This document shows, one piece after another, positions 1 to 11,229 of a stretch of 64,000 nucleotides of DNA. The notes beneath the pieces are model-generated. The model ran no database searches. It saw only the letters and a program-made list of their open reading frames with translations, and was not told where the DNA came from. The stretch's first letter is position 1. Every line of letters starts with the position of its first letter. The DNA is from Anisus vortex (taxonomy: Eukaryota; Mollusca; Gastropoda; Planorbidae), in the NCBI GenBank assembly GCA_949126835.1, contig OX421508.1, forward strand, positions 472,501 through 536,500, in the 5' to 3' direction. The position numbers and the translations under genes are program-made.

Positions 1-130
1 ATTTAGTTCTTGGCGCATGCAATAAAACATATGTTGGATGAGGATAATCTTGTATCTGTTTGTAACACATCACACATTTATTGAACCTGCTGTCTTCTAT
101 TATAACTGACAATATATTGAACCACCGAGG
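1..130. other. Non-coding edge sequence
   Basis: AT-rich sequence at the window edge. I see no exon, RNA gene or repeat terminus in it. Confidence 0.5.
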
Positions 131-408
131 TCAGTAAAGTACCCGTAGGACCGAATTGATCATGGGGCCGTTGAAGCAGCGTTCACCAGTTTTAGTGGCC
201 ACGGCATACTAGGGGATGTGTGGCCAGCACAATGCCAAGCCGCCTTTACTTTACCCCAACTAATGTCAGGTACCCATCAGAGCTGGGTATACTCAGGGAC
301 ACCCTCGAGTCCAGCGTACAAATTCTAGCCTTCAACAGGAATCGAACCCATGACCCTCGGTACACCAGTCGAACGCACTACCGCTCATTGTTGCAGTTTA
401 TTGGTATA
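131..408 (-). mobile_element. tRNA-derived SINE copy, minus strand
   Basis: Read on the minus strand, this has a tRNA-like head with a B-box (GGGTTCGATTCCTG) followed by a body that includes CCCAGCTCTGATGGGTA and GGCATTGTGCTGGCCACA. The same ordered blocks recur on the plus strand at 35213-35460 and, more diverged, at 10531-10665 and 33205-33415, which defines a dispersed family. It is transcribed by Pol III if intact and needs LINE machinery to move. The 84-codon open frame across it is not a gene. Confidence 0.75.
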
Positions 409-465
409 ATAGTGTGTGTGTGTGTATGTGTGTGTGTGTGTGTGTGTATGTGTGTGTGTGTGTCC
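409..465. repeat. (TG)n microsatellite
   Basis: A TG dinucleotide run with a few TATG interruptions, next to the tRNA-like end of the SINE. Confidence 0.95.
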
Positions 466-491
466 ATTTTATAAGTATATGTCTGCCTTTG

Positions 492-946
492 TGCTATGAA
501 GCCATTAAATAATATATAGGTAGTAGCTATATTAATAATTAAAAAGTCGAAATAAAACCCATTTTTGGATATTAAGAAAACCTATATCGGAAGTAGAGAT
601 AGTTAAGTGACTGTCCATGCGGTCGGCAGTCTTTTCTCATAACTCACAAGGAACGCAGGCATTATTTTAGACTCAGGAAAAATAAATAAAATTGTGTATT
701 ATGTTGATACTATAAAGCTATATTTGTTCATTGGATGTGAAGTGTCAACTGTTAATGAATTGTTATTAAATAATATGCTGCAATAAGTCGTTCTTTTATT
801 ATTTACAAGTTTGGAAGTTATATTGTGGTGATGTCGTCCATTTTGATGTTCAAACCAATCAAATAATTCAGCTACTACAACTCAAATACTCTGAGAAGAC
901 TGGTGGTAATGTTTGATAGTCCAATAATAATAATAGGACATCAACA
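492..946 (+). repeat. 5' LTR
   Basis: 455 bp, starting TGCTATGAAG and ending GGACATCAACA. It matches 4760-5214 base for base as far as I can read. A TATAAA-like motif near 711 could serve as a promoter box, which is inference. Confidence 0.95.
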
Positions 947-950
947 GGTT

Positions 951-961
951 TGGTGGCAGCG
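951..961 (+). promoter_or_regulatory. Primer-binding site, probably tRNA-Leu
   Basis: TGGTGGCAGCG begins four bases after the 5' LTR. It is complementary to the CGCTGCCACCA end expected of some eukaryotic tRNA-Leu species, so leucine tRNA is the likely minus-strand primer. The identity rests on 11 bases. Confidence 0.65.
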
Positions 962-1571
962 AACGGAGAGAGAAGCTGAAGGATATAATATTATGTTCAA
1001 ATTCGAAACTTGTTGAACTTTTTGAAGACGTACTACAAACCACATGGAAAATTATGTGAGTACCAGTTTTTGAACAAAACTGAAGCCTGAGTCAATTATT
1101 TCAAATACATATACTATTTATATGATTGAGCACTATAATAGCTCTAAGAAAATATAACATTTGTACACCGATGACAAATATTTCATCATTGAAAAATTCG
1201 ATACAAAAAATCGAAAAAAAGTAACTATACGCAGATCATTATTTAATATTTGCAACCGGAAAAAGTTTCGTTCCCACATGTTATCAACAAGGAACCTAAA
1301 CTATATACATATGTTCAAGTCCGATGTTCAAATCCGATGTGACACAACCATGTGTTGAATTTTATGTAGCCTACATAACCATATGTTCAAATCCGATGTG
1401 ACACAACGATGTGTTGAATTTTATGTAGAATAACCACATGTTCAAATCCGATGTGACACGACCAGGTGTTGAAATCTGATGTGTTGAAGTCCGATGTGCT
1501 TATCGGAAGATAAATAAATAACATTAAATAACTTTAAATATAATTAATATTTAATCTGTATACCAAAGACT
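962..1571 (+). other. Retrotransposon leader with internal repeats
   Basis: Untranslated leader between the primer-binding site and the ORF. Positions 1313-1500 hold three to four imperfect copies of a block containing TTCAAATCCGATGTGACAC followed by TGTGTTGAATTTTATGTAG. The 65-codon frame at 1161-1358 shows no domain and I do not call it. Confidence 0.7.
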
Positions 1572-3602
1572 TTGACATTAATTTTAATTAATGGTATACA
1601 TTTTTTCCTTGTGTTCATTCTAAAATTGGATTATACCATACTGAAGTGGAAACTTGAAGCAACTCAACAAAATGAAAAGTTGGTAGATTTACCAGAACAA
1701 GAATTTTACCCTGCTCTACAAACTTTTAATTTTTTACAAACCATAGGAAAGTCAGAAAATAATATTCTCAATGAGACACCTAATATTGACTTATCCATAA
1801 ATAATGAAAAGGATAATCCTATTCCCAAATGGAATGGAACAGAAAAACTAGAACAGTATGTAAGCAAATTTGAAAGTCAATGTGAAATAAACAATGTACC
1901 AAAAGAATTACATGCTATTTCATTATGTAGACATTTAGAAGGTCATAAACAAATATTCAACATTGCTAAAAATCAAATATCTGATTTTACTAAAATGAAG
2001 AGTGAGATATTATCATACATTGATAGTCCTCATAAAAAGGAAACCCAAATAAAAAAAACAGAAAATATAAGTTTAATAAACATGCCTTTTGATGAGCTAA
2101 CTCTAAAACAAGAACAGAAAAAAGATCCATACATAATTAAAATGGTATCAGAAATTGAAAAAGGTCAGGTTAAAAATAAAAACATTGAAATAATAAATGG
2201 AATTCTCTGTAGAAAGGACACTAAATTAGATATAACTCAAATAGTTATACCTAAAACATTAACTGTCAAAGTAATGCAAATTTCGCATAACAATGCATTG
2301 TCAGGTCATTTGAGTAGCAAGAAAACAGTTTGTAAACTCAAAAGGAATTTCTGGTGGCCTAAAATGGAAAAAGATTTGAAAACATTTATTAAAAGCTGTG
2401 ATACCTGTCTTAGACATAATAAAAAAGATTCTAAACATAAGGCTCCAATACAAATGACAGATACCATAAACAAACCTTTTTACAAGATAGCAGTTGATAT
2501 AATAGGGCCCATGAAGCAGACTAAAACTACCAAAGCAAAGTTTGCCTTAACCATTATAGACATGGGGAGTAGATGGATAGAGGTAGTTCCATTAAGGGAA
2601 ATAACTGCAGAAAGGGTCTGTAATGCTCTTTTACCTATCTTTTGTCGTTTCGGTTTTCCAAAGTTCATATTGAGTGACAATGGAACTCAATTCAAATCAA
2701 GCCTTACTCAAGCTTTTGCACAAATGTTAAAAATCACTCAAATTTTTAGTTCTATATACCATCCTGAATCAAATGGTATGATAGAAAGGGCTAATCAAAC
2801 AATAAAACAAATGATAACAAAAGTGTGTGAAGACCATCCATTTGAATGGGATGATTACCTTCCAGCTATTTTGTTTGCTTATAGACAATCGGTTCATGAA
2901 AGCACAGGTTTTTCACCATTTGAATTAGTGCTTGGCAAAAATCCCAATGGACCATTGGATAATTTCAAATCAGAATTATTAGGACTTAAAGAAAAAAAAA
3001 TGTCTCCATTTGACTTAGTCAATAAAACTGAAAAACATATGAAAACAGCTTATGAATTTGCTGTACAAAAAAATGAAGAAATCAAATCTAAAACTTTAAT
3101 CAGAGAAAATATTCATAAGAACATGAGAAAACTAGAACTTGGTAATAAAGTACTTGTTTATTTGCCAATTGGCAATGGCAATACTATGGAATGGAAAGGA
3201 CCTTTTGAAATAATACTTAAGCTGTCTGATGTATTTTACAAGGTTAACATTAATAACAAAGAAAAAATTGTTCATTTAAACAATTTGAGAACTTATGAAG
3301 AAAACAAAGTAATTGAAAATAAATCAGAAGATGAAATGATATTTGAAAATAAATCAGAAGATGATTTGATAATTGAAAATAAATCAGAAGATGATATCAA
3401 TATATCAGAACATGCAAAAATGACATTAAATAAATGTTGTGCAATTCTAAAAAGCTATAATAGGGAAAATAAAAGCAAAATAATTGAAATTGAAAATAAA
3501 CCAGACAATGATATTAGTAAATCTGAACATAGAAAAATAACATTGAGAAAATGTTGTGAAATTCTAAGGAATTTTAGCAGAGAACTCAGGTATAATCAAT
3601 AA
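1572..3602 (+). CDS. Gag-integrase polyprotein of Ty3/gypsy-type element
   Basis: A 676-residue ORF. Residues about 85-152 resemble the retrotransposon gag capsid segment (IPKWNGTEKLEQYVSKFE, then a CRHLEGH stretch). The sequence passes, around residues 155-165, into the linker that normally precedes integrase. Integrase follows: H2C2 zinc finger (H239, H246, C276, C279), catalytic core with D309, D369 and E405 in D,D(35)E spacing, and a C-terminal GPY/F-like module (WKGPFEI near 543). Protease, reverse transcriptase and RNase H, usually some 700 residues between gag and integrase, are missing with the frame kept open. The tail after residue 580 contains repeated ENKSEDD units and two copies of a TLxKCCxIL motif. 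The start is the first ATG in frame; the hydrophobic first 20 residues are unusual for gag, so the true start may be internal or reached by splicing. Confidence 0.9.
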   Translation: MTLILINGIHFFLVFILKLDYTILKWKLEATQQNEKLVDLPEQEFYPALQTFNFLQTIGKSENNILNETPNIDLSINNEKDNPIPKWNGTEKLEQYVSKFESQCEINNVPKELHAISLCRHLEGHKQIFNIAKNQISDFTKMKSEILSYIDSPHKKETQIKKTENISLINMPFDELTLKQEQKKDPYIIKMVSEIEKGQVKNKNIEIINGILCRKDTKLDITQIVIPKTLTVKVMQISHNNALSGHLSSKKTVCKLKRNFWWPKMEKDLKTFIKSCDTCLRHNKKDSKHKAPIQMTDTINKPFYKIAVDIIGPMKQTKTTKAKFALTIIDMGSRWIEVVPLREITAERVCNALLPIFCRFGFPKFILSDNGTQFKSSLTQAFAQMLKITQIFSSIYHPESNGMIERANQTIKQMITKVCEDHPFEWDDYLPAILFAYRQSVHESTGFSPFELVLGKNPNGPLDNFKSELLGLKEKKMSPFDLVNKTEKHMKTAYEFAVQKNEEIKSKTLIRENIHKNMRKLELGNKVLVYLPIGNGNTMEWKGPFEIILKLSDVFYKVNINNKEKIVHLNNLRTYEENKVIENKSEDEMIFENKSEDDLIIENKSEDDINISEHAKMTLNKCCAILKSYNRENKSKIIEIENKPDNDISKSEHRKITLRKCCEILRNFSRELRYNQ

Positions 3603-4747
3603 AATTATACATAGGAATAAATAAATTTATGAATGAGATATGATATTTTCAGTAACAGGTATAATGACATGATAACAATTTTTTTTTTCTTTGTAAAGAA
3701 CAAATATGTAAATATGGATACTGGTATATAATAATCTAATTGATGAAAATAATAATTATCAGTTGGAAATTTTTTTTTATGTAGCCTCTGAACAGTTTGG
3801 TAAGACTGTTAAGCACATAAATTTTGTGGCCTCTGAACAGTGAATCTGTTATGCCATATGTTAATATTAATATGCCTATGTAAGTCTTTAAAAAAGCATT
3901 AGAGGAATTGAAATAAGAATGATATAATAATGAAATGCCTATGTAAGACTCTAAAGTCAGAGCATTAGATGGTAATATTGTATTGTATTCATGTAAGACT
4001 AAAGATAGCATTGAAGCCAATAAATAACTGATACATATAAGACTCACAGGAAGATGAGCAGTGTAATATAAATATATAATTGAAGGGAAGACTTGAATAA
4101 TTTGTGTAATATTTTATTGTAAACCAAGATTAAAGATAATCATGTTACATTGTAAGTAATGTTATTGAGAATATCAATCAATAATAAATAATAATCAATA
4201 AGAATCAATAATCAATAAGAATCAATAAGAATATAAATTCTAAATGAATATTGTGAAGATATAGATTCATAATCACCATTATGAAAATGACAATTGAAAA
4301 AAACCGACATTAGTATTATATTAATCTTAGTGTATAAACTAATAAATGTTGTATGAAAAAATTTTCATGGAATCTATTTAGATTTTGTGAGATAAAGATA
4401 ATAGATAATCTCGACAGCCTTGATGAGTATTTAGCATAATTATTATCGATACACATCACTGATATCCAATAGTTTATCTCAGTATTACTGAAGTTGATTA
4501 GACAATACCTAAAGATAGTTGTCTATGACTAATTGTCATATAAACATTAGATATTATTCTTTATGTCATATTTCTGCCTATAAATATGTTTTTTTGATTG
4601 TTTGTACATATATTAAATGAATTTTTTTTTCTCTATGTATTATTAAATGAATGATTATATGCATTAATTAAGATTAAGATAATTTTTTTCATTATTGTAA
4701 ACATTTTTCGTATCAAAAATAATAATAAATTATTATTTTTTCTCTGT
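3603..4747 (+). other. Retrotransposon 3' non-coding interior
   Basis: About 1.1 kb between the ORF and the 3' LTR. It has no env-like ORF. It holds a twice-used CCTCTGAACAG block (3785-3842) and an AATCAATAAG simple repeat (4176-4236). The 103-codon minus-strand frame at 3736-4047 has no recognisable domain. Confidence 0.7.
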
Positions 4748-4759
4748 GGTTGGGGGGTA
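4748..4759 (+). promoter_or_regulatory. Polypurine-like tract
   Basis: A G-rich tract (GGTTGGGGGGTA) directly abuts the TG of the 3' LTR, where the plus-strand primer is expected. Two T residues interrupt it. Confidence 0.6.
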
Positions 4760-5214
4760 TGCTATGAAGCCATTAAATAATATATAGGTAGTAGCTATAT
4801 TAATAATTAAAAAGTCGAAATAAAACCCATTTTTGGATATTAAGAAAACCTATATCGGAAGTAGAGATAGTTAAGTGACTGTCCATGCGGTCGGCAGTCT
4901 TTTCTCATAACTCACAAGGAACGCAGGCATTATTTTAGACTCAGGAAAAATAAATAAAATTGTGTATTATGTTGATACTATAAAGCTATATTTGTTCATT
5001 GGATGTGAAGTGTCAACTGTTAATGAATTGTTATTAAATAATATGCTGCAATAAGTCGTTCTTTTATTATTTACAAGTTTGGAAGTTATATTGTGGTGAT
5101 GTCGTCCATTTTGATGTTCAAACCAATCAAATAATTCAGCTACTACAACTCAAATACTCTGAGAAGACTGGTGGTAATGTTTGATAGTCCAATAATAATA
5201 ATAGGACATCAACA
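4760..5214 (+). repeat. 3' LTR
   Basis: 455 bp, identical by eye to 492-946, followed by the CTTTG duplication at 5215-5219. Confidence 0.95.
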
Positions 5215-5219
5215 CTTTG

Positions 5220-6618
5220 TATATTACTTCTGTAACATTGAGTGAAAATATTGTTCTTTGTTGTTGAAAGACGGGAAATGTATTTGTAATCAAGCAAAAT
5301 GTCCATTTGTTTGGATAAATAAAGAAATCAAATAGATAATGTAAGTTAATTTAGTCATAGAAAACATTCAAATATACGACATGTCTATTATTACATGTTT
5401 TCTATTACTAAATTACATTTTTATTACATTACAGATTACATAATTTAAAAAAAAGTGTCTAATCAGTAAAAAAATCGAAGATCTATTACTATCCATGCAT
5501 CTGTAATCAATAGTTTGTACAGCAAGCGATCACAAAGGTCTATTCTCACCCGCCCCTCCCCCCTCTACACACACACAGACACACACACATACAAACAGAC
5601 ACACACATACACAAACATACGCACATACCCTACACTCAATTGTTCACAAAATAAAAACCTAGGTTTCGATCTCTTCCCTATTCCTCTGTAAACATAAGGA
5701 CCGGAGTGACACCTCTCCAGACGCCCCTGTCCACCACCACCCCAACTCCCTCCCGCGGGGGCTTCAAGACGATGTGCTGTGTATTTACTCTCCTGAGTGG
5801 CCAGTCATCCAATTTGAGAACCGTGTTCTTAGGGAGCCCACTTAAAGTTCACTTCAGACTGAAATTATTTCAAATACAATGTTTACACTGAACCCATAGA
5901 AAAAAAAACGAAAGTTTACCCTTGTCCCTTGACCTTTGTTTTAATCCAAACTGTTGATTACTTTAAATATAGATTCAATTGTAAAAATGTATGTAATCAT
6001 TCGTTACAAGTTTTATTCAGCTTTTTAAAAATTTCTTTTTTATATCAGAAAGAAATGACACATCTTCAATACACAGTAGGCTAATAGTTTTATGCTCACT
6101 TTAAGCATTCAATGACCAACGTTAATAAATAAGTTCACTAGTTAAAACAAAGAAGGACTTTAAAGTTCAGCAAAGTCCATGGCTTTTTAAATGCAAGATT
6201 TTAGCTATAGAAGTAAAAGTAAAGATTAATGGGATAATGTTTTTAGTCTATGAAGGAGTGTTTTTCGATAAAGTTAAAAACAATAAGATATAAGTGAAAT
6301 GGCCAGTTTATACATCAACACTGGACAATTCTATATAATATCTAACCCAATATGCATTACTGGGCCTTGAGCTTTCAAGAATTTCTACTAGAATTTTAAT
6401 TTGTTTTCATAACTTTTATCATTGATTTTTTGTGTGTCTACAAACTTGTCGTCGTCAAAGTGTGCTACAGAGAACAGCTACAGTGCTAGAATCAAGCTGG
6501 TGCTTTTAGTAGGCTCATGACAAGCTGCTTATACAGCTGTTTGTTAAAGTGCAGTATTGATTGATTCACTCAACATTACTTCCAGAAACAAAATCTCTTC
6601 GATCCCAACAGACTGGAG
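5220..6618. other. Non-coding spacer with CA-rich tract
   Basis: AT-rich unique sequence. Positions 5565-5635 are an imperfect CA/CACAGA microsatellite. A GC-richer patch at 5700-5830 looks like an old repeat fragment but I cannot place it. No exon seen. Confidence 0.5.
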
Positions 6619-7397
6619 ATAGTGGTAATTAATACCTCTGTATCTATAGTGGTAAATAATACCTATGTATCTATAGTGGTAATTAATACCTCTGTATCTA
6701 TAGAGGTAATGAATACAGCTGTATCTATAGTGGTAATTAATACCTCTGTATCTATAGTGGTAATTAATACCTCTGTATCTATAGTGGTAATTAATACCTC
6801 TGTATTTATAGTGGTCATTAATATCTCTGTATCTATAGTGGTAATGAATACCTCTGTATTTATAGGGGTAATGAATACCTCTGTATCTATAGTGGTAATG
6901 AATACATCTGTATCTATAGTAGTAATTAATACCTCTGTATCTATAGTAGTAATTAATACCTCTGTATCTATAGTGGTAATTAATACCTCTGTATCTATAG
7001 TGGTAATTAATACCTCTGTATCTATAGTGGTAATTAATACCTCTGTATTTATAGTGGTCATTAATATCTCTGTATCTATAGTGGTAATGAATACCTCTGT
7101 ATCTATAGGGGTAATGAATACCTCTGTATCTATAGTGGTAATGAATACATCTGTATCTATAGTAGTAATTAATACCTCTGTATCTATAGTAGTAATTAAT
7201 ACCTCTGTATCTATAGTGGTAATTAATACCTCTGTATCTATAGTGGTCATTAATACCTCTGTATCTATAATGGTCATTAATACCTCTGTATCTATAGTGG
7301 TAATGAATACATCTGTATATATAGTGGTAATTAATACCTCTGTATATATAGTAGTAATTAATACCTCTGTATCTATAGTGGTAATTAATACCTCTGC
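6619..7397. repeat. 27-bp minisatellite, about 29 copies
   Basis: The unit is GTGGTAATTAATACCTCTGT plus ATCTATA. Because 27 is a multiple of three, the array is open on both strands (VVINTSVSI on plus, TEVLITTID on minus); neither looks like a protein. A marked variant run, with TTTATA then CATTAATATC, recurs exactly 243 bp (nine units) apart at about 6805 and 7048, so the array grew partly by nine-unit block duplication. Confidence 0.95.
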
Positions 7398-7707
7398 ATC
7401 CTTACTTGGCACAGATCAATATATTGAGAATCATTATATTGTTCATATTTATATATTTGACATTCTTATATGGTTCAAACTGATTACAGGGTCGGTCCAC
7501 TTTAAAATTTCTGGCGCCCCATGCACGCTTAAAATCGGTACCCTTTCAAAGAGATGTCGCCCATGTCTACTTGTGCGCCGCCAAACCCATATATCTCCTC
7601 AGCTCCCTCTGAAAGGCTGTGTGGATCCACAACACTGATCCTCGCTGGTAATCTAGGCATTAGGTATTTGGCAGACGATCAAATTTGTAATTAAAACTGA
7701 CGACTCG
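7398..7707. other. Spacer with possible hAT-like terminus
   Basis: CAGGGTCGGTCCAC at 7487 resembles a hAT terminal repeat and GC-richer sequence follows to about 7660. I find no matching right end or 8-bp duplication, so it stays a guess. Confidence 0.3.
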
Positions 7708-8114
7708 AAATATTATATTACTAATGTATAAATATTATATTACTAATGTATAAATATTATATTACTAATGTATAAATATTATATTACTAATGTATAAATA
7801 TTATATTACTAATGTATAAATATTATATTACTAATGTATAAATATTATATTACTAATGTATAAATATTATATTACTAATGTATAAATATTATATTACTAA
7901 TGTATAAATATTATATTACTAATGTATAAATATTATATTACTAATGTATAAATATTATATTACTAATGTATAAATATTATATTACTAATGTATAAATATT
8001 ATATTACTAATGTATAAATATTATATTACTAATGTATAAATATTATATTACTAATGTATAAATATTATATTACTAATGTATAAATATTATATTACTAATG
8101 TATAAATATTATAT
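7708..8114. repeat. 22-bp minisatellite, about 18 perfect copies
   Basis: Unit ATTACTAATGTATAAATATT plus AT, repeated with no differences that I can see. Such homogeneity suggests recent expansion or conversion. Confidence 0.97.
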
Positions 8115-8833
8115 CGGTTTTTATACCGCTGGTTTTTCCCCATCAGACAACAGATGCAAAAATTTTTTTCTCCACCTATTTTTTAAAGGCCCCCTTCCCT
8201 TAGCACACCGCCCCTATGTACATGGTTTAGGTCATATATACTGAGCACCTTTACATAGTTCAGATCCTACATTTTGTAAAGGTTCTCTTGATATGCTAAT
8301 CTCTATCTTATGTGGTACAGTAATTCGTATACTATTACAATGTTTTTCTAGAGTTGAATCTAACAATAACATATTAACTTATAATATGAAGATATACATG
8401 AAAGAGCTGACGTGTTCTGAAATTGAGACACGTGATTAAAGCGATGGAAATAATACTTGAAGATCAGATACTAGATCTCTAATGTTTCAATGGATATGTA
8501 AAGGCATATCTCCCTCTCTTCATTCATGTAGCTCACTAGTGAGGAATGGAAGTTTCAGATTCTGCCCTCGGCTAGCGGCTCGTGTCATGATGCTTGAAGT
8601 AGTTGGAAGTTTCAGTAATTTGAAAAAAATGGATTCTCTACCCTAGAGGTTCCCAAACTTTATCCTCGAGGGGGGCGCCCTTTATTTATTTATTCTTTTG
8701 AAGTAAAGGTTTCCCCCATAATGCCCTTCCCTACGTTAAATTCCTAAATGTCGTATTTTATCACGTAATCTACAACACAAGGACAATAAATCATTTTATT
8801 TCAGTTTCGAGGCGCGACTTCCCCAATGAGTAG
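8115..8833. other. Non-coding spacer
   Basis: No gene seen. At about 8645 the sequence AGAGGTTCCCAAACTTTA resembles a hAT-type terminus, but no partner end is recognisable before the next array. Confidence 0.4.
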
Positions 8834-10126
8834 CACTGCGCTATGCTGTACACACAGGCACACTTACAGACACACACACTGCGCTATGCTGTACACACAG
8901 GTACACTTACAGACACACACACTGCGCTATGCTGTACACTTCAAAAGATAAAACTCTCTTTCACACAGGCACACTTACAGACACACACACTGCGCTATGC
9001 TGTACACTTCAAAAGATAAAACTCTCTTTCACACAGGCACACTTACAGACACACACACTGCGCTATGCTGTACACTTCAAAAGATAAAACTCTCTTTCAC
9101 ACAGGCACACTTACAGACACACACACTGCGCTATGCTGTACACTTCAAAAGATAAAACTCTCTTTCACACAGGCACACTTACAGACACACACACTGCGCT
9201 ATGCTGTACACTTCAAAAGATAAAACTCTCTTTCACACAGGCACACTTACAGACACACACTGCGCTATGCTGTACACTTCAAAAGATAAAACTCTCTTTC
9301 ACACAGGCACACTTACAGACACACACTGCGCTATGCTGTACACTTCAAAAGATAAAACTCTCTTTCACACAGGCACACTTACAGACACACACTGCGCTAT
9401 GCTGTACACTTCAAAAGATAAAACTCTCTTTCACACAGGCACACTTACAGACACACACTGCGCTATGCTGTACACTTCAAAAGATAAAACTCTCTTTCAC
9501 ACAGGCACACTTACAGACACACACTGCGCTATGCTGTACACTTCAAAAGATAAAACTCTCTTTCACACAGGCACACTTACAGACACACACTGCGCTATGC
9601 TGTACACTTCAAAAGATAAAACTCTCTTTCACACAGGCACACTTACAGACACACACTGCGCTATGCTGTACACTTCAAAAGATAAAACTCTCTTTCACAC
9701 AGGCACACTTACAGACACACACTGCGCTATGCTGTACACTTCAAAAGATAAAACTCTCTTTCACACAGGCACACTTACAGACACACACTGCGCTATGCTG
9801 TACACTTCAAAAGATAAAACTCTCTTTCACACAGGCACACTTACAGACACACACTGCGCTATGCTGTACACTTCAAAAGATAAAACTCTCTTTCACACAG
9901 GCACACTTACAGACACACACTGCGCTATGCTGTACACTTCAAAAGATAAAACTCTCTTTCACACAGGCACACTTACAGACACACACTGCGCTATGCTGTA
10001 CACTTCAAAAGATAAAACTCTCTTTCACACAGGCACACTTACAGACACACACTGCGCTATGCTGTACACTTCAAAAGATAAAACTCTCTTTCACACAGGC
10101 ACACTTACAGACACACACACACACAT
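8834..10126. repeat. 66-bp minisatellite, about 20 copies
   Basis: The unit contains TGCGCTATGCTGTACACTTC, AAAAGATAAAACTCTC and a GACACACACAC tail. The first two units lack the central 25 or so bases, the next four are 68 bp and the rest 66 bp (22 codons). Long open frames in two registers (LQKIKLSFTQAHLQTHT and YTSKDKTLFHTGTLTDTH) follow from the period. I do not call a protein. Confidence 0.95.
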
Positions 10127-10530
10127 ACATTTCACGTTAAGGAAATACCTACTTTGCCTACTATAAAGACTTCTATGTTTTATGTTTGAGGTAAAAAAAA
10201 AACACAACAGAAATCTGTAATACTGTAGAAGTAAAGTGTAAGCTTCTTACTGCTGCATCTCTAAATTGTATCTTAAATCAATCTCTCAACGTTACATCTA
10301 TTTATATATATTATTATATTAGCTGCGAGTGATGGTTTGATAATATGATTGCCTAATAATAGAATTGAAAATTTACCAAATTTAGAGAGGTCCTGCATGG
10401 TCCGTGTGGAGACTTACTAAGACTGGCCTGGAGACGGAGATTTGAAGCAGATTTGAAGCAGACAGTCAGACAGACACAACATGCAGGGACAAAGAACAGG
10501 TGATGGTGATGGAATTAACCAATAGTATTG
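10127..10530. other. Non-coding spacer
   Basis: AT-rich to about 10380, then a purine-rich stretch with a short direct repeat (AGATTTGAAGCAG twice near 10440). No exon seen. Confidence 0.5.
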
Positions 10531-10665
10531 TTAACGACCCTTAGTAGACTCGGTGGTCCAGCGGCAGCATGCTCGGATGGTGAATGCTAGGATGTGTTTC
10601 CGGTACAGGAGGGTGTTCGTGAGTCTACTCAGCTCTGTTGGGTAAATGACATTAGTCAGACAGAC
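10531..10665 (+). mobile_element. Diverged SINE copy
   Basis: Contains CTCGGTGGTCCAGCGGCAGC (A-box-like) and, downstream, CTCAGCTCTGTTGGGTAAAT then GACATTAGT. These match the body of the SINE at 131-408 in the same order. The B-box is degenerate and the 3' end runs into a CA-rich tract. Confidence 0.6.
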
Positions 10666-10745
10666 ACACACACAGACAAGACAAACACAGACAGACACAG
10701 ACAGACACACACATAGAGACACACTTAGACACAAAGACACACATA
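10666..10745. repeat. CACAGA-rich simple repeat
   Basis: Alternating CACA/CAGA tract directly downstream of the SINE fragment. The minus-strand open frame through it is low complexity. Confidence 0.85.
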
Positions 10746-10963
10746 GTTTACCATAAGGCCGCTCACTGTGAAGACTTCGGGACTCTTGTATGTTTAAAGT
10801 AAAAACAAACTCTATTGCGTCAAGCTTCTTACTTTGGCATCTCTAGTACAACACTTTTAAACGAAGTAGTTTTAACGTTGTGTTTTACATACAGGCTACT
10901 AACTGACAAATACTTGACCCACTGTTGCTAAAGCTAGAAAATGTTTTCTTGATTTGTTGAGTC

Positions 10964-11229
10964 TATAGTTTGTTATTTTCACTGTAACTTCACCAATATA
11001 TTACTGCGTAGTCTTGCGTATAGTTTGTTATTTTCACTGTAACTTCACCAATATATTACTGCGTTGTCTTGCGTATAGTTTGTTATTTTCACTGTAACTT
11101 CTCCAATATATTACTGCGTAGTCTTGCGTATTGTTTGTTATTTTCACTGTAACTTCACCAATATAGGCCTATTACTGCGTTGTCTTGCGTATAGTTTGTT
11201 ATTTTCACTGTAACTTCACCAATATATTA
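10964..11229. repeat. 55-bp minisatellite, 5 copies
   Basis: Unit starts TATAGTTTGTTATTTTCACT and ends GCGTAGTCTTGCG. Unit starts are near 10964, 11019, 11074, 11129 and 11190. The fourth copy carries a 6-bp insertion. Confidence 0.93.

Larger units (their letters stand above)
487..5219 (+). mobile_element. Complete LTR retrotransposon, gag-integrase only
   Basis: Two 455-bp direct repeats (492-946 and 4760-5214) begin TG and end CA. They are flanked outside by the same five bases, CTTTG (487-491 and 5215-5219), the target-site duplication expected from integrase. A primer-binding site and a purine-rich tract sit in the correct places. I saw no difference between the LTRs by eye, so the insertion looks recent. 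The interior (about 3.8 kb) has one long ORF carrying a gag-like segment and a Ty3/gypsy integrase; protease, reverse transcriptase and RNase H are absent. As it stands it must borrow reverse transcriptase from a relative. Confidence 0.93.

Noticed and set aside
6622..7638. 338-codon plus-strand and 249-codon minus-strand ORFs
   Set aside because: Both exist only because the 27-bp unit is a multiple of three. No domain or splice context.
9133..10166. Two overlapping ORFs of over 320 codons
   Set aside because: Two frames of the same 66-bp repeat are open at once, the mark of a repeat artefact.
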